From Flavobacterium alvei (GTDB lineage: Bacteria; Bacteroidota; Bacteroidia; Flavobacteriales; Flavobacteriaceae): a stretch of 64,000 bases of DNA. Below, piece after piece: positions 15,605-24,597 of the stretch (positions within the stretch are counted from its first letter, which is position 1; the number at the start of each line of letters is the position of its first letter). The notes beneath the pieces are model-generated. The model did not search any database, was not told the origin of the DNA, and was given only the letters and a program-made list of their open reading frames with translations. A program made the translations under genes and the position numbers. Location: the NCBI RefSeq assembly GCF_002920895.1, contig NZ_PQVG01000002.1:186001-250000 (forward strand), given 5' to 3'.

Positions 15605-16225
15605 CTAAAAAATATCAATATCTCCTTTTCCTTCACGTACTACAACAGGTTCATATCCAGATAAATCGACAATAGTTGAAGCCACATTATCGCCATAACC
15701 ACCATCAATAACCATATCGACAAGATTTTGCCATTTCTCGAAAATAAGTTCTGGATCGGTGGTATATTCAATCACTTCATCCTCATCCCGAATGGAAGTA
15801 GAAACTATTGGATTTCCTAATTGTCTAACGATTTCCAAAGCAATAGAATTATCGGGAATACGAATTCCGACCGTGTTTTTCTTCTTGAATTCTTTGGGTA
15901 AATTGTTATTTCCCGGTAAAATAAAGGTGTAAGGTCCAGGCAAAGCTCTTTTTAAAATCTTAAAAGTTGCGGTATCAATTTGCTTCACATAATCCGAAAG
16001 ATTGCTCAAATCGGAACAAATAAAAGAGAAATTAGCTTTTTCTAATTTAACCCCCTTAATTCTTGCAATGCGTTCCAAAGCCTTACTGTTGGTAATATCG
16101 CATCCCAAACCATAAACGGTATCTGTTGGATAAATCACCAAACCTCCGTCTTGCAAAACCTTCACGACTCTGGCAATTGCCGCTTCGCTGGGTTTGTCTT
16201 CGTATATTTTTATGAATTGTGCCAT
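15605..16225 (-). CDS. L-threonylcarbamoyladenylate synthase (Sua5/YciO/YrdC family)
   Basis: A 206-residue YrdC-domain protein. The signatures are YPTDTVYGLGCDI near residue 32, KGVKLEKANFSFICSDL, LPGPYTFILPG, GIRIPDN, and the C-terminal STIVDLSGYEPVVVREGKGDI. YrdC/Sua5 enzymes make threonylcarbamoyl-AMP for tRNA t6A37. The short YciO-like variant is also possible because there is no Sua5 C-terminal domain. It is the last gene of a minus-strand run after uvrD and a membrane protein. Confidence 0.88.
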   Translation of the reverse strand: MAQFIKIYEDKPSEAAIARVVKVLQDGGLVIYPTDTVYGLGCDITNSKALERIARIKGVKLEKANFSFICSDLSNLSDYVKQIDTATFKILKRALPGPYTFILPGNNNLPKEFKKKNTVGIRIPDNSIALEIVRQLGNPIVSTSIRDEDEVIEYTTDPELIFEKWQNLVDMVIDGGYGDNVASTIVDLSGYEPVVVREGKGDIDIF

Positions 16226-16264
16226 TTTATTTTAGAATAAAGAGTATAGAAAATAGAGAATAGA

Positions 16265-16744
16265 CTAGTATTTTATTTTTTGAAAAACTTTTGAAACGTA
16301 AAACATCATTGCAATGGATACTAAATTAATTTTTACAATAAAAACATCATCAGAATTGAACATTAATAAAAAATGAGATGGATGAAAATCAAATCCAACA
16401 AGAACGTCCTTAGTCAAATCTAGGGTTAATTTAATTCCTAACCCATTAATTGCGGAATAAAATAACCCAAAAACATCAAAAGCAACTAACTGCATTATCA
16501 AAGAAATAAAGACAAATTTAAATCCTAAATCGTAATTTTTTTTATTCAATAAAATCCCGGAATAGATGCAAAACCCAAAAAATAAAAATGGAGTCAGTAT
16601 TGAAACATAACCCATCCAATTTTGACTTTCAGATAAATTAGTGGTAAAAAACAAATAAGATGTAATCAACAAACCTATTACACCTCCAATAATCTGGTAT
16701 ATTTCAATAAAATTAATTTGTTTTAAAAGTCTTTTATCTTGCAT
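16265..16744 (-). CDS. Uncharacterised four-TM membrane protein
   Basis: A 159-residue protein with four hydrophobic segments at about residues 14-30, 43-66, 74-100 and 133-157. A polar start (MQDKRLLKQINFIEIYQ) and charged inter-helix loops suggest both ends in the cytoplasm. I do not recognise the family. It lies 19 bp after uvrD and 39 bp before sua5 on the same strand, so it probably shares their transcript, but no functional link can be read from this. Confidence 0.7.
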   Translation of the reverse strand: MQDKRLLKQINFIEIYQIIGGVIGLLITSYLFFTTNLSESQNWMGYVSILTPFLFFGFCIYSGILLNKKNYDLGFKFVFISLIMQLVAFDVFGLFYSAINGLGIKLTLDLTKDVLVGFDFHPSHFLLMFNSDDVFIVKINLVSIAMMFYVSKVFQKIKY

Positions 16745-16763
16745 CTATTTTCTTTGTTCTATT

Positions 16764-19097
16764 TTACCCTATCACATCCAATTTAGCAAAACGCAACAAC
16801 AATTTCTTGATGCCGCCCACTTCAAACTTGATTTCGGCTTTTTTGTCTGCTCCAACGCCTTCCAAATTTAATACTTCGCCTTTGCCAAAACGTTCGTGCA
16901 TCACGATATTTCCAGCAACCAATTTATTGTCAAACAAATTGGCAGCTCCCGAAGACGGGTTGCTTGAAACGGGTTTCAGTTTCCGAATATTGAGGTCTGG
17001 TTTAGGTTCGTTATTAGTAACATAACTTGGCGGCGTTCCCGCGACGGGTTTTGCTAAACGCAATTTCGATTTATCCACATCGCCAAAAATATCGCTGTCA
17101 ATCATTGGTTTGTAGCGGTAATTATTTTCAACTGGAGTCAGGTATTCCAAATATTGACCATCTATTTCTTCAATAAAACGGGATGGTTCGCTATCGGTCA
17201 GTTTTCCCCAACGATAGCGCGATTGCGAATACGTTAAATACGCTTGATGTTCTGCTCTGGTCAAGGCCACATAAAACAAACGGCGTTCTTCTTCGAGTTC
17301 GCTTCTTGTACTCATACTCATCGCACTTGGAAACAAATCTTCCTCCATTCCCACCACAAAAACGTGTGGAAATTCTAATCCTTTGGCCAAGTGAATAGTC
17401 ATCAACGCCACGCGGTCTTCATCGCTGGTGTCTTTGTCCAAATCAGTTGCTAGAGCCACGTCTTCCATAAATTCGGACAAAGCGCCACGAGCTCCGTCAA
17501 TTTCTCTTTGACCCTCTGTAAAATCCTTGATACCGTTGAGTAATTCTTCGATATTCTGGATTTTTGCCATTCCTTCCGGCGTGGCATCTTTCTTTAATTC
17601 TTGAACCAATCCCGTTTTTTTAGCCACGTGGTCGGTGATATAAAAAGCATCCTGATTTTCGTTAATGACCTGGAAACTCTCGATCATCATCACAAAATCT
17701 TGCAGTTTTTGCTTGGTTCCCGAGTTCAATTTCAAGTCGATTTTATCAATGTTTTTCATCACTTCAAATATGGAACGTTTGTAGTGATTGGCGGCTACGG
17801 TCAATTTTTCGACTGTGGTATCCCCTATTCCTCTGTGCGGATAATTGATTACCCGAACCAAGGCTTCCTCGTCTTTTGGATTCAAAACCAATCGCAAATA
17901 ACACAAAACATCCTTGATTTCTTTTCTTTGGTAAAACGACAAACCACCATAAATTCGGTACGGAATATCTCTTTTTCTGAGCGCATCCTCCATCGCACGG
18001 GATTGCGCATTGGTACGATACAAAATAGCAAATTGCCCATTCATCATTTGATGTTGCATCTTTTGCTCGAAAATCGTGCTGGCAACGAAACGTCCTTCTT
18101 CGGCATCGGTCAAACTGCGATGGACTTTTATTTTAGGTCCAAAATCATTGGCCGTCCAAACCACTTTATCCAGCTTGGTTTTGTTCTTGTCGATAATCGT
18201 GTTGGCGGCTTCCACAATATTTTTGGTCGAGCGATAATTTTGTTCCAATCGAAAAGTTTTCACGCCATCATAATCTTTTTGGAAATTCAGGATGTTGTTG
18301 ATATTGGCGCCACGAAAAGCATAAATACTTTGGGCATCATCCCCTACCACACAAATATTTTGAAATTTATCCGACAAAGCTCTCACAATCAAATACTGCG
18401 AATGATTAGTATCTTGGTACTCATCGACCAAAATATAACGAAAACGGTTTTGGTATTTGGCCAAAACTTCTGGAAAACGAGTCAACAATTCATTGGTTTT
18501 CAACAATAAATCATCAAAATCCATTGCACCCGCTTTGAAACAACGATCGACATAATTTTGATAAATTTCGCCCAAACGAGGTTTTTTGCTCATAGCATCT
18601 TGCTCTTGCAATTCGGGATTGTTGAAATAAGCTTTTACGGTAATCAAGCTATTTTTATAAGAGGAAATTCTACCTAAAACCTGTTTGGGTTTATAAACAT
18701 CGCGATCCAATTGCATTTCCTTGATAATGCCCGAAATCGCTCTAACAGAATCCTGAGAATCATAAATGGTAAAGTTAGAAGGATAACCTAATTTATCGGC
18801 TTCAGAACGTAGAATTCGAGCAAAAACAGAGTGAAAAGTTCCCATCCAAAGATTCTTGGCCTCATTGGAACCTACAATATCGGAAATACGCTTTTTCATT
18901 TCACGTGCCGCTTTGTTGGTAAACGTCAACGACAAAATACTAAAAGCATCGATTCCTTGACTCATCAAATAAGCAATTCGAATGGTTAGTACACGAGTTT
19001 TTCCAGAGCCTGCACCAGCAATAATAATCATTGGCCCGTCTTTTTGTAGTACGGGTTCGCGTTGGGCTTCATTAAGTTGGTCGATGTATTTCTGCAT
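16764..19097 (-). CDS. uvrD: UvrD/PcrA-type 3'-5' DNA helicase
   Basis: A 777-residue superfamily 1A helicase. Motif Q LNEAQREPV is followed by motif I AGAGSGKTR (around 28-36), motif Ia LTFTNKAAREM, motif II VDEYQDTN, motif III GDDAQSIYAFRGA, motif IV EQNYRST, motif V TIHLAKGLEFPHVFVVG and motif VI FYVALTRAE. Length and C-terminal Tudor-like tail (VMHERFGKGEVLNLEG) fit PcrA/UvrD. It acts in nucleotide excision and mismatch repair and in clearing RNA polymerase or recombinase from DNA. A perfect minus-strand -7 box lies 20 bp upstream. Confidence 0.95.
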   Translation of the reverse strand: MQKYIDQLNEAQREPVLQKDGPMIIIAGAGSGKTRVLTIRIAYLMSQGIDAFSILSLTFTNKAAREMKKRISDIVGSNEAKNLWMGTFHSVFARILRSEADKLGYPSNFTIYDSQDSVRAISGIIKEMQLDRDVYKPKQVLGRISSYKNSLITVKAYFNNPELQEQDAMSKKPRLGEIYQNYVDRCFKAGAMDFDDLLLKTNELLTRFPEVLAKYQNRFRYILVDEYQDTNHSQYLIVRALSDKFQNICVVGDDAQSIYAFRGANINNILNFQKDYDGVKTFRLEQNYRSTKNIVEAANTIIDKNKTKLDKVVWTANDFGPKIKVHRSLTDAEEGRFVASTIFEQKMQHQMMNGQFAILYRTNAQSRAMEDALRKRDIPYRIYGGLSFYQRKEIKDVLCYLRLVLNPKDEEALVRVINYPHRGIGDTTVEKLTVAANHYKRSIFEVMKNIDKIDLKLNSGTKQKLQDFVMMIESFQVINENQDAFYITDHVAKKTGLVQELKKDATPEGMAKIQNIEELLNGIKDFTEGQREIDGARGALSEFMEDVALATDLDKDTSDEDRVALMTIHLAKGLEFPHVFVVGMEEDLFPSAMSMSTRSELEEERRLFYVALTRAEHQAYLTYSQSRYRWGKLTDSEPSRFIEEIDGQYLEYLTPVENNYRYKPMIDSDIFGDVDKSKLRLAKPVAGTPPSYVTNNEPKPDLNIRKLKPVSSNPSSGAANLFDNKLVAGNIVMHERFGKGEVLNLEGVGADKKAEIKFEVGGIKKLLLRFAKLDVIG

Positions 19098-19116
19098 AAA
19101 ATTTTTCTGTTGAATG

Positions 19117-19124
19117 CAAAAATA
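19117..19124 (-). promoter_or_regulatory. -7 promoter box for uvrD
   Basis: The plus strand reads CAAAAATA, which is TATTTTTG on the minus strand, a perfect TAnnTTTG, 20 bp before the ATG at 19097. Confidence 0.55.
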
Positions 19125-19270
19125 AGGATTTAAGTCTTAGAAATTTGATTAATAATCGAATGAAAAACTGTTTTTTTTAACCAACAAATTTTAGAATTTG
19201 AACAAAATAATCCCAAAATGCTAAAGTTACAAATGATTAAAAACAGTAACAAAATTCTATATTTTTTGTA

Positions 19271-19278
19271 TAGATTTG
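19271..19278 (+). promoter_or_regulatory. -7 promoter box for the pentapeptide-repeat gene
   Basis: TAGATTTG matches TAnnTTTG and lies 40 bp before ATG 19318. The TTG inside this box also begins the frame, but it is promoter and not a start codon. Confidence 0.6.
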
Positions 19279-19317
19279 CCGCCTGCGACAATACTCAAAC
19301 TATTTCAGAATTCATTT

Positions 19318-19887
19318 ATGAGCAATTATTTTCTTGACATCGAATACAACCATCTCGTTTATGATGAACAAGAAGTCAATTTAAAGGAATTTGAATGCTG
19401 CACTTTTAACCACTGTGATTTCTCGAACTGTAATTTTATTGGAGTTGTTTTTATTGATTGCACTTTTAACGATTGCCTTTTTAGTGGAGCCAAAATCAAT
19501 CATGTTGCCCTTAGAACCGTTTTGTTCAACAGATGCAAAATGGAAGACGTCAATTTTGCAATGTGTGACAAACTCATTTTTGAAGTCCATTTCAAGGAAT
19601 GTGTACTGGATTTTTCTAAATTTTATACACTAAAAATTAAAGGAACTACTTTTGTCGATTGTAGTATTATTGCCGTAGATTTTATGAGTGCCGATTTGAC
19701 CGAAGTCGTTTTTGATAATTGTGACCTCTATCGTTCAGAATTTATGAAAGCTAATGCCAATAAAGTCAATTTCAAAACGAGTTATAATTATACTATCGAC
19801 CCATCGAAAACAAAAATAAAAAAAGCCGTTTTTTCATTGAACGAAGTAAAAGGACTACTATACAAGCACGATATTATTGTGACTTAA
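19318..19887 (+). CDS. Pentapeptide-repeat protein
   Basis: A 189-residue protein built mostly of A(D/N)LXX-like pentapeptide repeats with an unusual abundance of Phe and Cys, for example FNHCDFSNCNF, FIDCTFNDCLF and FDNCDLYRSEF. It should form a right-handed quadrilateral beta-helix. Some members (Qnr, MfpA) mimic DNA and protect gyrase, but most have no known role and nothing here points to quinolones. The tail NYTIDPSKTKIKKAVFSLNEVKGLL is typical of the Bacteroidota version. ATG 19318 is chosen because the upstream extension overlaps the promoter. Confidence 0.87.
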   Translation: MSNYFLDIEYNHLVYDEQEVNLKEFECCTFNHCDFSNCNFIGVVFIDCTFNDCLFSGAKINHVALRTVLFNRCKMEDVNFAMCDKLIFEVHFKECVLDFSKFYTLKIKGTTFVDCSIIAVDFMSADLTEVVFDNCDLYRSEFMKANANKVNFKTSYNYTIDPSKTKIKKAVFSLNEVKGLLYKHDIIVT

Positions 19888-20148
19888 ATTCCTCGATTCT
19901 TTATACCATTTCCTTTAAACCATCATCTTCAAATTTATCTATATTTTTAAAGTACGAATCAGAGAATTTAGTACTTTTAATAGATTAAAATACGAAACCA
20001 ATACCATCTCAAAATCGGTGCTTCACAAATAAATATTTTCTTCCAAAAAATAGCTTTTTTATACTATATAAAATATGATATAAATCATATTCGAAATAAT
20101 TTTTTTTTTTGAAATTTGATACTCTAATCTAATTTAAATCAAAGAGAT

Positions 20149-22281
20149 ATGGCAAATTTTGATATCAAACACATTAAAAATGTTGTTCTAGTTGGGCATA
20201 CCGGAAGTGGCAAGACGACTCTGATTGAATCGATGTTATTTGAAGCTGGATTAATCAATCGAAGAGGTTCAATTCTGGAAAAAAATACAGTAGCGGATTA
20301 TTCGGAAATTGAACATGAAAAAGGTAAATCTTTTTTCTCAAAATTAGTCAATACAAAATGGAGAGGTTACAAAATAAACCTTTTAGACACTCCTGGATAC
20401 GATGATTTTGCTGGTGAAATTATTGGTGCGATGCGTGTAGCCGATTGTGGTTTAATGCTTTTGAATTCTTCAATGGGTGTCGAAGTGGGAACTGATATTA
20501 TTTGGGAATATGCCAATGATTACAAATTGCCTATTTTATTAGCCGTAAATCAATTAGACAATGAAAAATCGGACTTTGACAAAACCATTCAAGAAGCCAA
20601 AGATCATTTTGGACAAAGCGTGGTTGTGGTTCAATATCCCTTGAATCAAGGGGCTAATTTTGATGCTGTTGTTGATGTGTTGAATATGGTGCTGTACAAA
20701 TATCCAAAAAATGGTGGCAAACCAGAAAAACTGCCAATTCCTGAAAATGAAATCGAAAAAGCCAATCGTTTGCATCAAGAATTAATAGAAACTATTGCTG
20801 GAAATGACGAAACATTGATGGAACTTTATTTCGAAAAAGGCGAATTGAATGAAGATGAAATGAAATTAGGCTTGCATCATTCGTTGATAAAACACGAAAT
20901 TTTTCCAGTATTTTGCGTTTCTGCCAAGAAAAATATGGGAAGCGGTAGAATTATGGGCTTCATTGACAATGTTTGCCCATCGGCTTATGAAATGCCCAAA
21001 CAAAAAACTATTGACGGTAAGGAAATTGAATGCAGCGAAAACGCTCCAACTGCCATATTCATTTATAAAAACCTCTCAGAGCCTCATATTGGCGACTTAA
21101 GTTTCTTCAAGGTTCTTTCGGGTAAAATTAAAGTGGGAGATGAATTGACCAACGAAAACACAGGTCAAATCGAACGCATCAATCAATTGTATGAAGTAGA
21201 AGGAAGTAAACGAACTCCTGTAAATGAATTGACCGCTGGAGATATTGGAGCGACTCTAAAATTGAAAGATACTCACATCAACAACACGCTTCACGAAAAA
21301 GGAAAACACATCGAAATTACTCCAATCGTATTTCCAAATTCGACTTATTCTATTGCTGTTGAAGGCACAAAAAAAGGGGAAGAAGAAAAATTATCTATGG
21401 CTTTACATCAATTGGTCGAAGAAGATCCAACTATTAGAATCGAAGTTTCTCCTGAATTAAATCAAACCATTATTCATTGCCACGGCGAATTGCATTTGGC
21501 TATCATTAAATGGAAATTAGAAAAACAATATAAATTATCGGTAGAATTTCGCAGTCCAAAAATTCCGTATCGCGAAACCATTCAAAAAAGTGCCGAAATC
21601 ACCTATCGCCATAAAAAACAATCGGGAGGTTCAGGACAATTTGCCGAAGTTGCAATGAAAATAGAACCTTGGTATGAAGGAATGGACGAACCGAAAGGCT
21701 ATAATATTCGTGGAAAAGAAGAAATTAATTTGCCTTGGGGCGGAAAATTAATCTATTACAATTGCATCGTGGGTGGCGCTATCGACACTCGTTTTCATCC
21801 TTCAATTTTGAAAGGAATTATGGAAAAAATGACCAAAGGACCACTTACAGGTTCTTATGTTAGAGATGTTCGAGTGATTTTGTACGATGGGAAAATGCAC
21901 CCAGTTGACAGCAACGATTTGGCCTTTAAAACGGCTGGAATGATGGCTTTTAAAGAAAATTTTATCAAAGCTGATCCGCAATTATTAGAACCATTTTATC
22001 ATATCAAAATTCAAGCGCCTGAGGAACTTACGGGTGCAATTATGAGTAATATTCAAACCCATAGAGCCAATGTAGAAAGTATGGATGCCGAAGGACAATT
22101 TACGCTGATTACAGCTTTTCTGCCTTTTGCAGAAATGCAGGAATTTGGCAGTGATTTGCGTTCCATAACGCAAGGAAGAGCGCGATTTACGGCTAAATTC
22201 GATCATTATGAATCGGTTTCTTTTGAGATGCAGAAAAAATTAGTTTCGGAATTTAAAAAAGAAGAGGAACTGGTTTATTAA
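20149..22281 (+). CDS. Elongation factor G-like GTPase (EF-G paralogue)
   Basis: A 710-residue translational GTPase with all EF-G domains. G1 is GHTGSGKT (residues 16-23), G3 is DTPGYDD (from residue 80) and G4 is NQLD (134-137) where canonical EF-G has NKxD. Domains II-V follow, with the domain IV loop region SGGSGQFAEV. It belongs to the EF-G-like/FusA2 group, which often lacks full translocase activity and is found as a stand-alone gene. The canonical fusA would be in the str operon elsewhere. A 260-bp AT-rich spacer precedes it and a strong terminator follows. Confidence 0.9.
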   Translation: MANFDIKHIKNVVLVGHTGSGKTTLIESMLFEAGLINRRGSILEKNTVADYSEIEHEKGKSFFSKLVNTKWRGYKINLLDTPGYDDFAGEIIGAMRVADCGLMLLNSSMGVEVGTDIIWEYANDYKLPILLAVNQLDNEKSDFDKTIQEAKDHFGQSVVVVQYPLNQGANFDAVVDVLNMVLYKYPKNGGKPEKLPIPENEIEKANRLHQELIETIAGNDETLMELYFEKGELNEDEMKLGLHHSLIKHEIFPVFCVSAKKNMGSGRIMGFIDNVCPSAYEMPKQKTIDGKEIECSENAPTAIFIYKNLSEPHIGDLSFFKVLSGKIKVGDELTNENTGQIERINQLYEVEGSKRTPVNELTAGDIGATLKLKDTHINNTLHEKGKHIEITPIVFPNSTYSIAVEGTKKGEEEKLSMALHQLVEEDPTIRIEVSPELNQTIIHCHGELHLAIIKWKLEKQYKLSVEFRSPKIPYRETIQKSAEITYRHKKQSGGSGQFAEVAMKIEPWYEGMDEPKGYNIRGKEEINLPWGGKLIYYNCIVGGAIDTRFHPSILKGIMEKMTKGPLTGSYVRDVRVILYDGKMHPVDSNDLAFKTAGMMAFKENFIKADPQLLEPFYHIKIQAPEELTGAIMSNIQTHRANVESMDAEGQFTLITAFLPFAEMQEFGSDLRSITQGRARFTAKFDHYESVSFEMQKKLVSEFKKEEELVY

Positions 22282-22293
22282 AGTTATTTGATC

Positions 22294-22330
22294 AAAAAAG
22301 AGTCTCACATCATTTGCGAGACTCTTTTTT
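22294..22330. terminator. Intrinsic terminator (bidirectional)
   Basis: A 13-bp stem AAAAAAGAGTCTC (22294-22306) pairs with GAGACTCTTTTTT (22318-22330), followed by T. It lies between the convergent EF-G-like and OFA transporter genes. Confidence 0.85.
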
Positions 22331-22351
22331 TGTTAATCAATATATTTACTT

Positions 22352-23521
22352 TTAAGTCGTTTTTACCAACAATCCTTTTAGCCAGATTCCAACAATCAAA
22401 GCGATGATTAGTAATCCTGCGAAAAAATAAAAAATGGTAATTTCAGTACTTATCCCCAACAATAATGGCCCTGCAAAAGCTGCTGCTGACCAAGCAGTCA
22501 GAATATAACCCAAAACTTGCCCGTATTTTTCAGTTCCATAAATGCTTTTCACAAAAGAAGGCATCGTAGCAAAACCAGCGCCGTATCCTGCAATAATAAC
22601 ATAAGTCAATATTTGAAAAGAAATTGTACTAGTCGAAAAACTAGGTATCAAAGCAAAACAAAGAGCATTGATTCCAATAAAAATCATAAAGGTAGTCCAA
22701 CATCCAATTTTATCTGAAATACTAGACCAAAACAAACGTCCAAGTCCATTAAATAAACCAATAATAGCAACAAACATCGTGGCCTGTGCTGCAGACATTC
22801 CTGCTACTTCTTCGCCCAAAACTGCCGCTTTTGAGATAATGGCAATTCCGCCGCAAACATTGAGAAACAACAACAACCACAGCGCTATAAAACGTTTGTC
22901 GGTGATGATTTGTTTGGGAGTCAAATCGATATGAGCGTGATGAACGTTGCTTGTAATTTCAGGATTGGACAAATACAAAGCGCTCAATAACATACAAATT
23001 CCATAGCCAACGGCGAGTGTTTCAAAGGCTCCTGACAAACCCATAGAAGCGATTAATGGGCCAATCAAAAAAGAAGCCAACAACGATCCTAAAGCAAAAG
23101 ACATGATGATAATTCCTGAGGCCATTCCAGGTTTTTCTGGAAACCATTTTACAACCGTGTAAACAGGAACTACGTAGCCAAAGCCTAAACCAATTCCTTG
23201 CAAAACACCAAATGTTAAATAAAATAAGTAAATATTACCAACACTCACAGCATAAGCAGTTCCTAATAATCCGATGGTTAAAAATAGTGTTGCAATTATT
23301 CCAGCTTTAGTCGGTCCTACTTTTTGTGCAAATTTGCCCATAAAAGCAGCGGTTAATCCTAGAAAGCAAATGGCTAAACTAAAACCTGTTTTCGTGTCGT
23401 GAGCATCCCAATTTAATGCTGTGGTTAAAGGTTCGATCCATTTACTATAGGCATAAATAGACCCGATGGACAGTTGCATAACCATTCCTGCCAACACGAT
23501 TAAATATTTATTCTTTTTCAT
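22352..23521 (-). CDS. MFS transporter, oxalate/formate antiporter (OFA) family
   Basis: A 389-residue protein with about 12 hydrophobic segments. It starts with KNKYLIVLAGMVMQLSIGSIYAYSKW, the typical OFA opening, and has GKFAQKVGPTKAG between TM2 and TM3 and the KWFPEKPGMASGI segment. OFA members exchange oxalate, formate, lactate or similar monocarboxylates. The adjacent pflA and pflB on the same strand make formate or another fermentation acid the likely substrate, by context only. A repeat element lies in the 202-bp gap from pflA. Confidence 0.88.
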   Translation of the reverse strand: MKKNKYLIVLAGMVMQLSIGSIYAYSKWIEPLTTALNWDAHDTKTGFSLAICFLGLTAAFMGKFAQKVGPTKAGIIATLFLTIGLLGTAYAVSVGNIYLFYLTFGVLQGIGLGFGYVVPVYTVVKWFPEKPGMASGIIIMSFALGSLLASFLIGPLIASMGLSGAFETLAVGYGICMLLSALYLSNPEITSNVHHAHIDLTPKQIITDKRFIALWLLLFLNVCGGIAIISKAAVLGEEVAGMSAAQATMFVAIIGLFNGLGRLFWSSISDKIGCWTTFMIFIGINALCFALIPSFSTSTISFQILTYVIIAGYGAGFATMPSFVKSIYGTEKYGQVLGYILTAWSAAAFAGPLLLGISTEITIFYFFAGLLIIALIVGIWLKGLLVKTT

Positions 23522-23597
23522 TATTCTAATTTCTTAAATGCGGTGTAATTTGAATTATTTTATGATCATCTGTAACCAATACTAATTTTGAAAATGG

Positions 23598-23682
23598 AAC
23601 ACGGATGACACTGATTTAAACTGATAAAAACGGATTTTTATATAATATATGCGAAAATCCGTCTAATCCGTTTCATCTGTGT
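23598..23682. repeat. Interspersed inverted-repeat element, family 1, copy C (compact)
   Basis: The left arm (23598-23640, AACACGGATGACACTGATT onward) and right arm (23652-23682, ending TTTCATCTGTGTT) are reverse-complementary around an 11-nt AT loop. It lies between pflA and the OFA transporter gene and could form a strong hairpin in their mRNA. Confidence 0.75.
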
Positions 23683-23723
23683 TTTTTTTTGAGTTATTAG
23701 TCCGCTTAGCGGACGGTCATAAT

Positions 23724-24500
23724 TTATTTTATAGTAACATTATCTAAATACTGACTAAAAATAGCTTTAGCATTTTCTAATGCTTCTGTAGTTGGCGAAG
23801 GCGTTTCTGCAAGAGCATATTGCATATTCATCAACTCCCATTTGTGTTTTCCCAATTGATGAAAAGGGATAATTTCTACTCTTTCAATTGTTTTATAACC
23901 CGAAAAATGTTTCGCCCATTCGTGCAAATATTCTTCTTGATCGGTCCAACCGGGAACAAAAACATAACGCAACCACATTGGTTTGCCAGTACTTTCGCGG
24001 TGTTCTGCAATTTTTAAAGTAGTAGCATTATTCAAACTAGTGAGTTTTTTGTGCCATTCGGGATTGATGTGTTTTACATCCAAGAGCAACAAATCGGTTC
24101 GGTCTAAAAGTTCTTTGGTGTGATCGTCTAAAACCCTTCCATTCGAATCCAAACAAGTGTTGATTCCGTTTTCGTGCAAACGGTCGAAGAAGTGAATTAA
24201 TTTGGCTCTTTGCAACAAAGGTTCGCCACCAGAAACGGTTACTCCGCCTTTTTTTCCAAAATAAGCCTTTTGTTTTACTGCTTTCGAAACCAGTTCATCG
24301 ACAGTTACTAATGTTCCGCCGTGAATGTCTATCGAATCTGGATTTTGACAATACAAACATCTAAATTGGCAACCTTGAACAAATACCACCATTCGAATTC
24401 CGGGACCATCGTGAGTTCCGAAGGTTTCTAAAGAATGAATTCTTAATAAGTCAATTTCAGATTCGTTTAATAAATGGGTATCTTGTTCTGGAAAATACAT
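23724..24500 (-). CDS. pflA: Pyruvate formate-lyase activating enzyme
   Basis: A 258-residue radical-SAM enzyme with the cluster motif C44-x3-C48-x2-C51 (GCQFRCLYC), a GGEPLLQ motif binding the SAM methionine, and DVKHINPEWHKKLT. It abstracts a hydrogen from the catalytic glycine of PflB to create the glycyl radical under anoxic conditions. It follows pflB by 97 bp on the same strand, with a perfect 18-bp hairpin in the gap that may reduce pflA expression relative to pflB. Confidence 0.94.
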   Translation of the reverse strand: MYFPEQDTHLLNESEIDLLRIHSLETFGTHDGPGIRMVVFVQGCQFRCLYCQNPDSIDIHGGTLVTVDELVSKAVKQKAYFGKKGGVTVSGGEPLLQRAKLIHFFDRLHENGINTCLDSNGRVLDDHTKELLDRTDLLLLDVKHINPEWHKKLTSLNNATTLKIAEHRESTGKPMWLRYVFVPGWTDQEEYLHEWAKHFSGYKTIERVEIIPFHQLGKHKWELMNMQYALAETPSPTTEALENAKAIFSQYLDNVTIK

Positions 24501-24520
24501 AGGTTAGGAATGATTAAGAT

Positions 24521-24562
24521 TAAATTCTATTTCTTTAGGTAAAACTAAAGAAATAGAATTTA
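24521..24562. promoter_or_regulatory. Perfect 18-bp hairpin between pflB and pflA
   Basis: The arms 24521-24538 and 24545-24562 pair perfectly around a 6-nt loop. The stem is AT-rich and has no clean T run on the minus strand, so it is more likely a processing, stabilising or attenuating structure than a full terminator. Confidence 0.7.
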
Positions 24563-24597
24563 TAAAACACTTTGCTTTTTTGAATTATTGAATTCAA

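Noticed and set aside
17601..18509. A 302-residue open frame on the plus strand
   Set aside because: It runs antisense through uvrD, a well-supported helicase gene, and its product has no recognisable domain.
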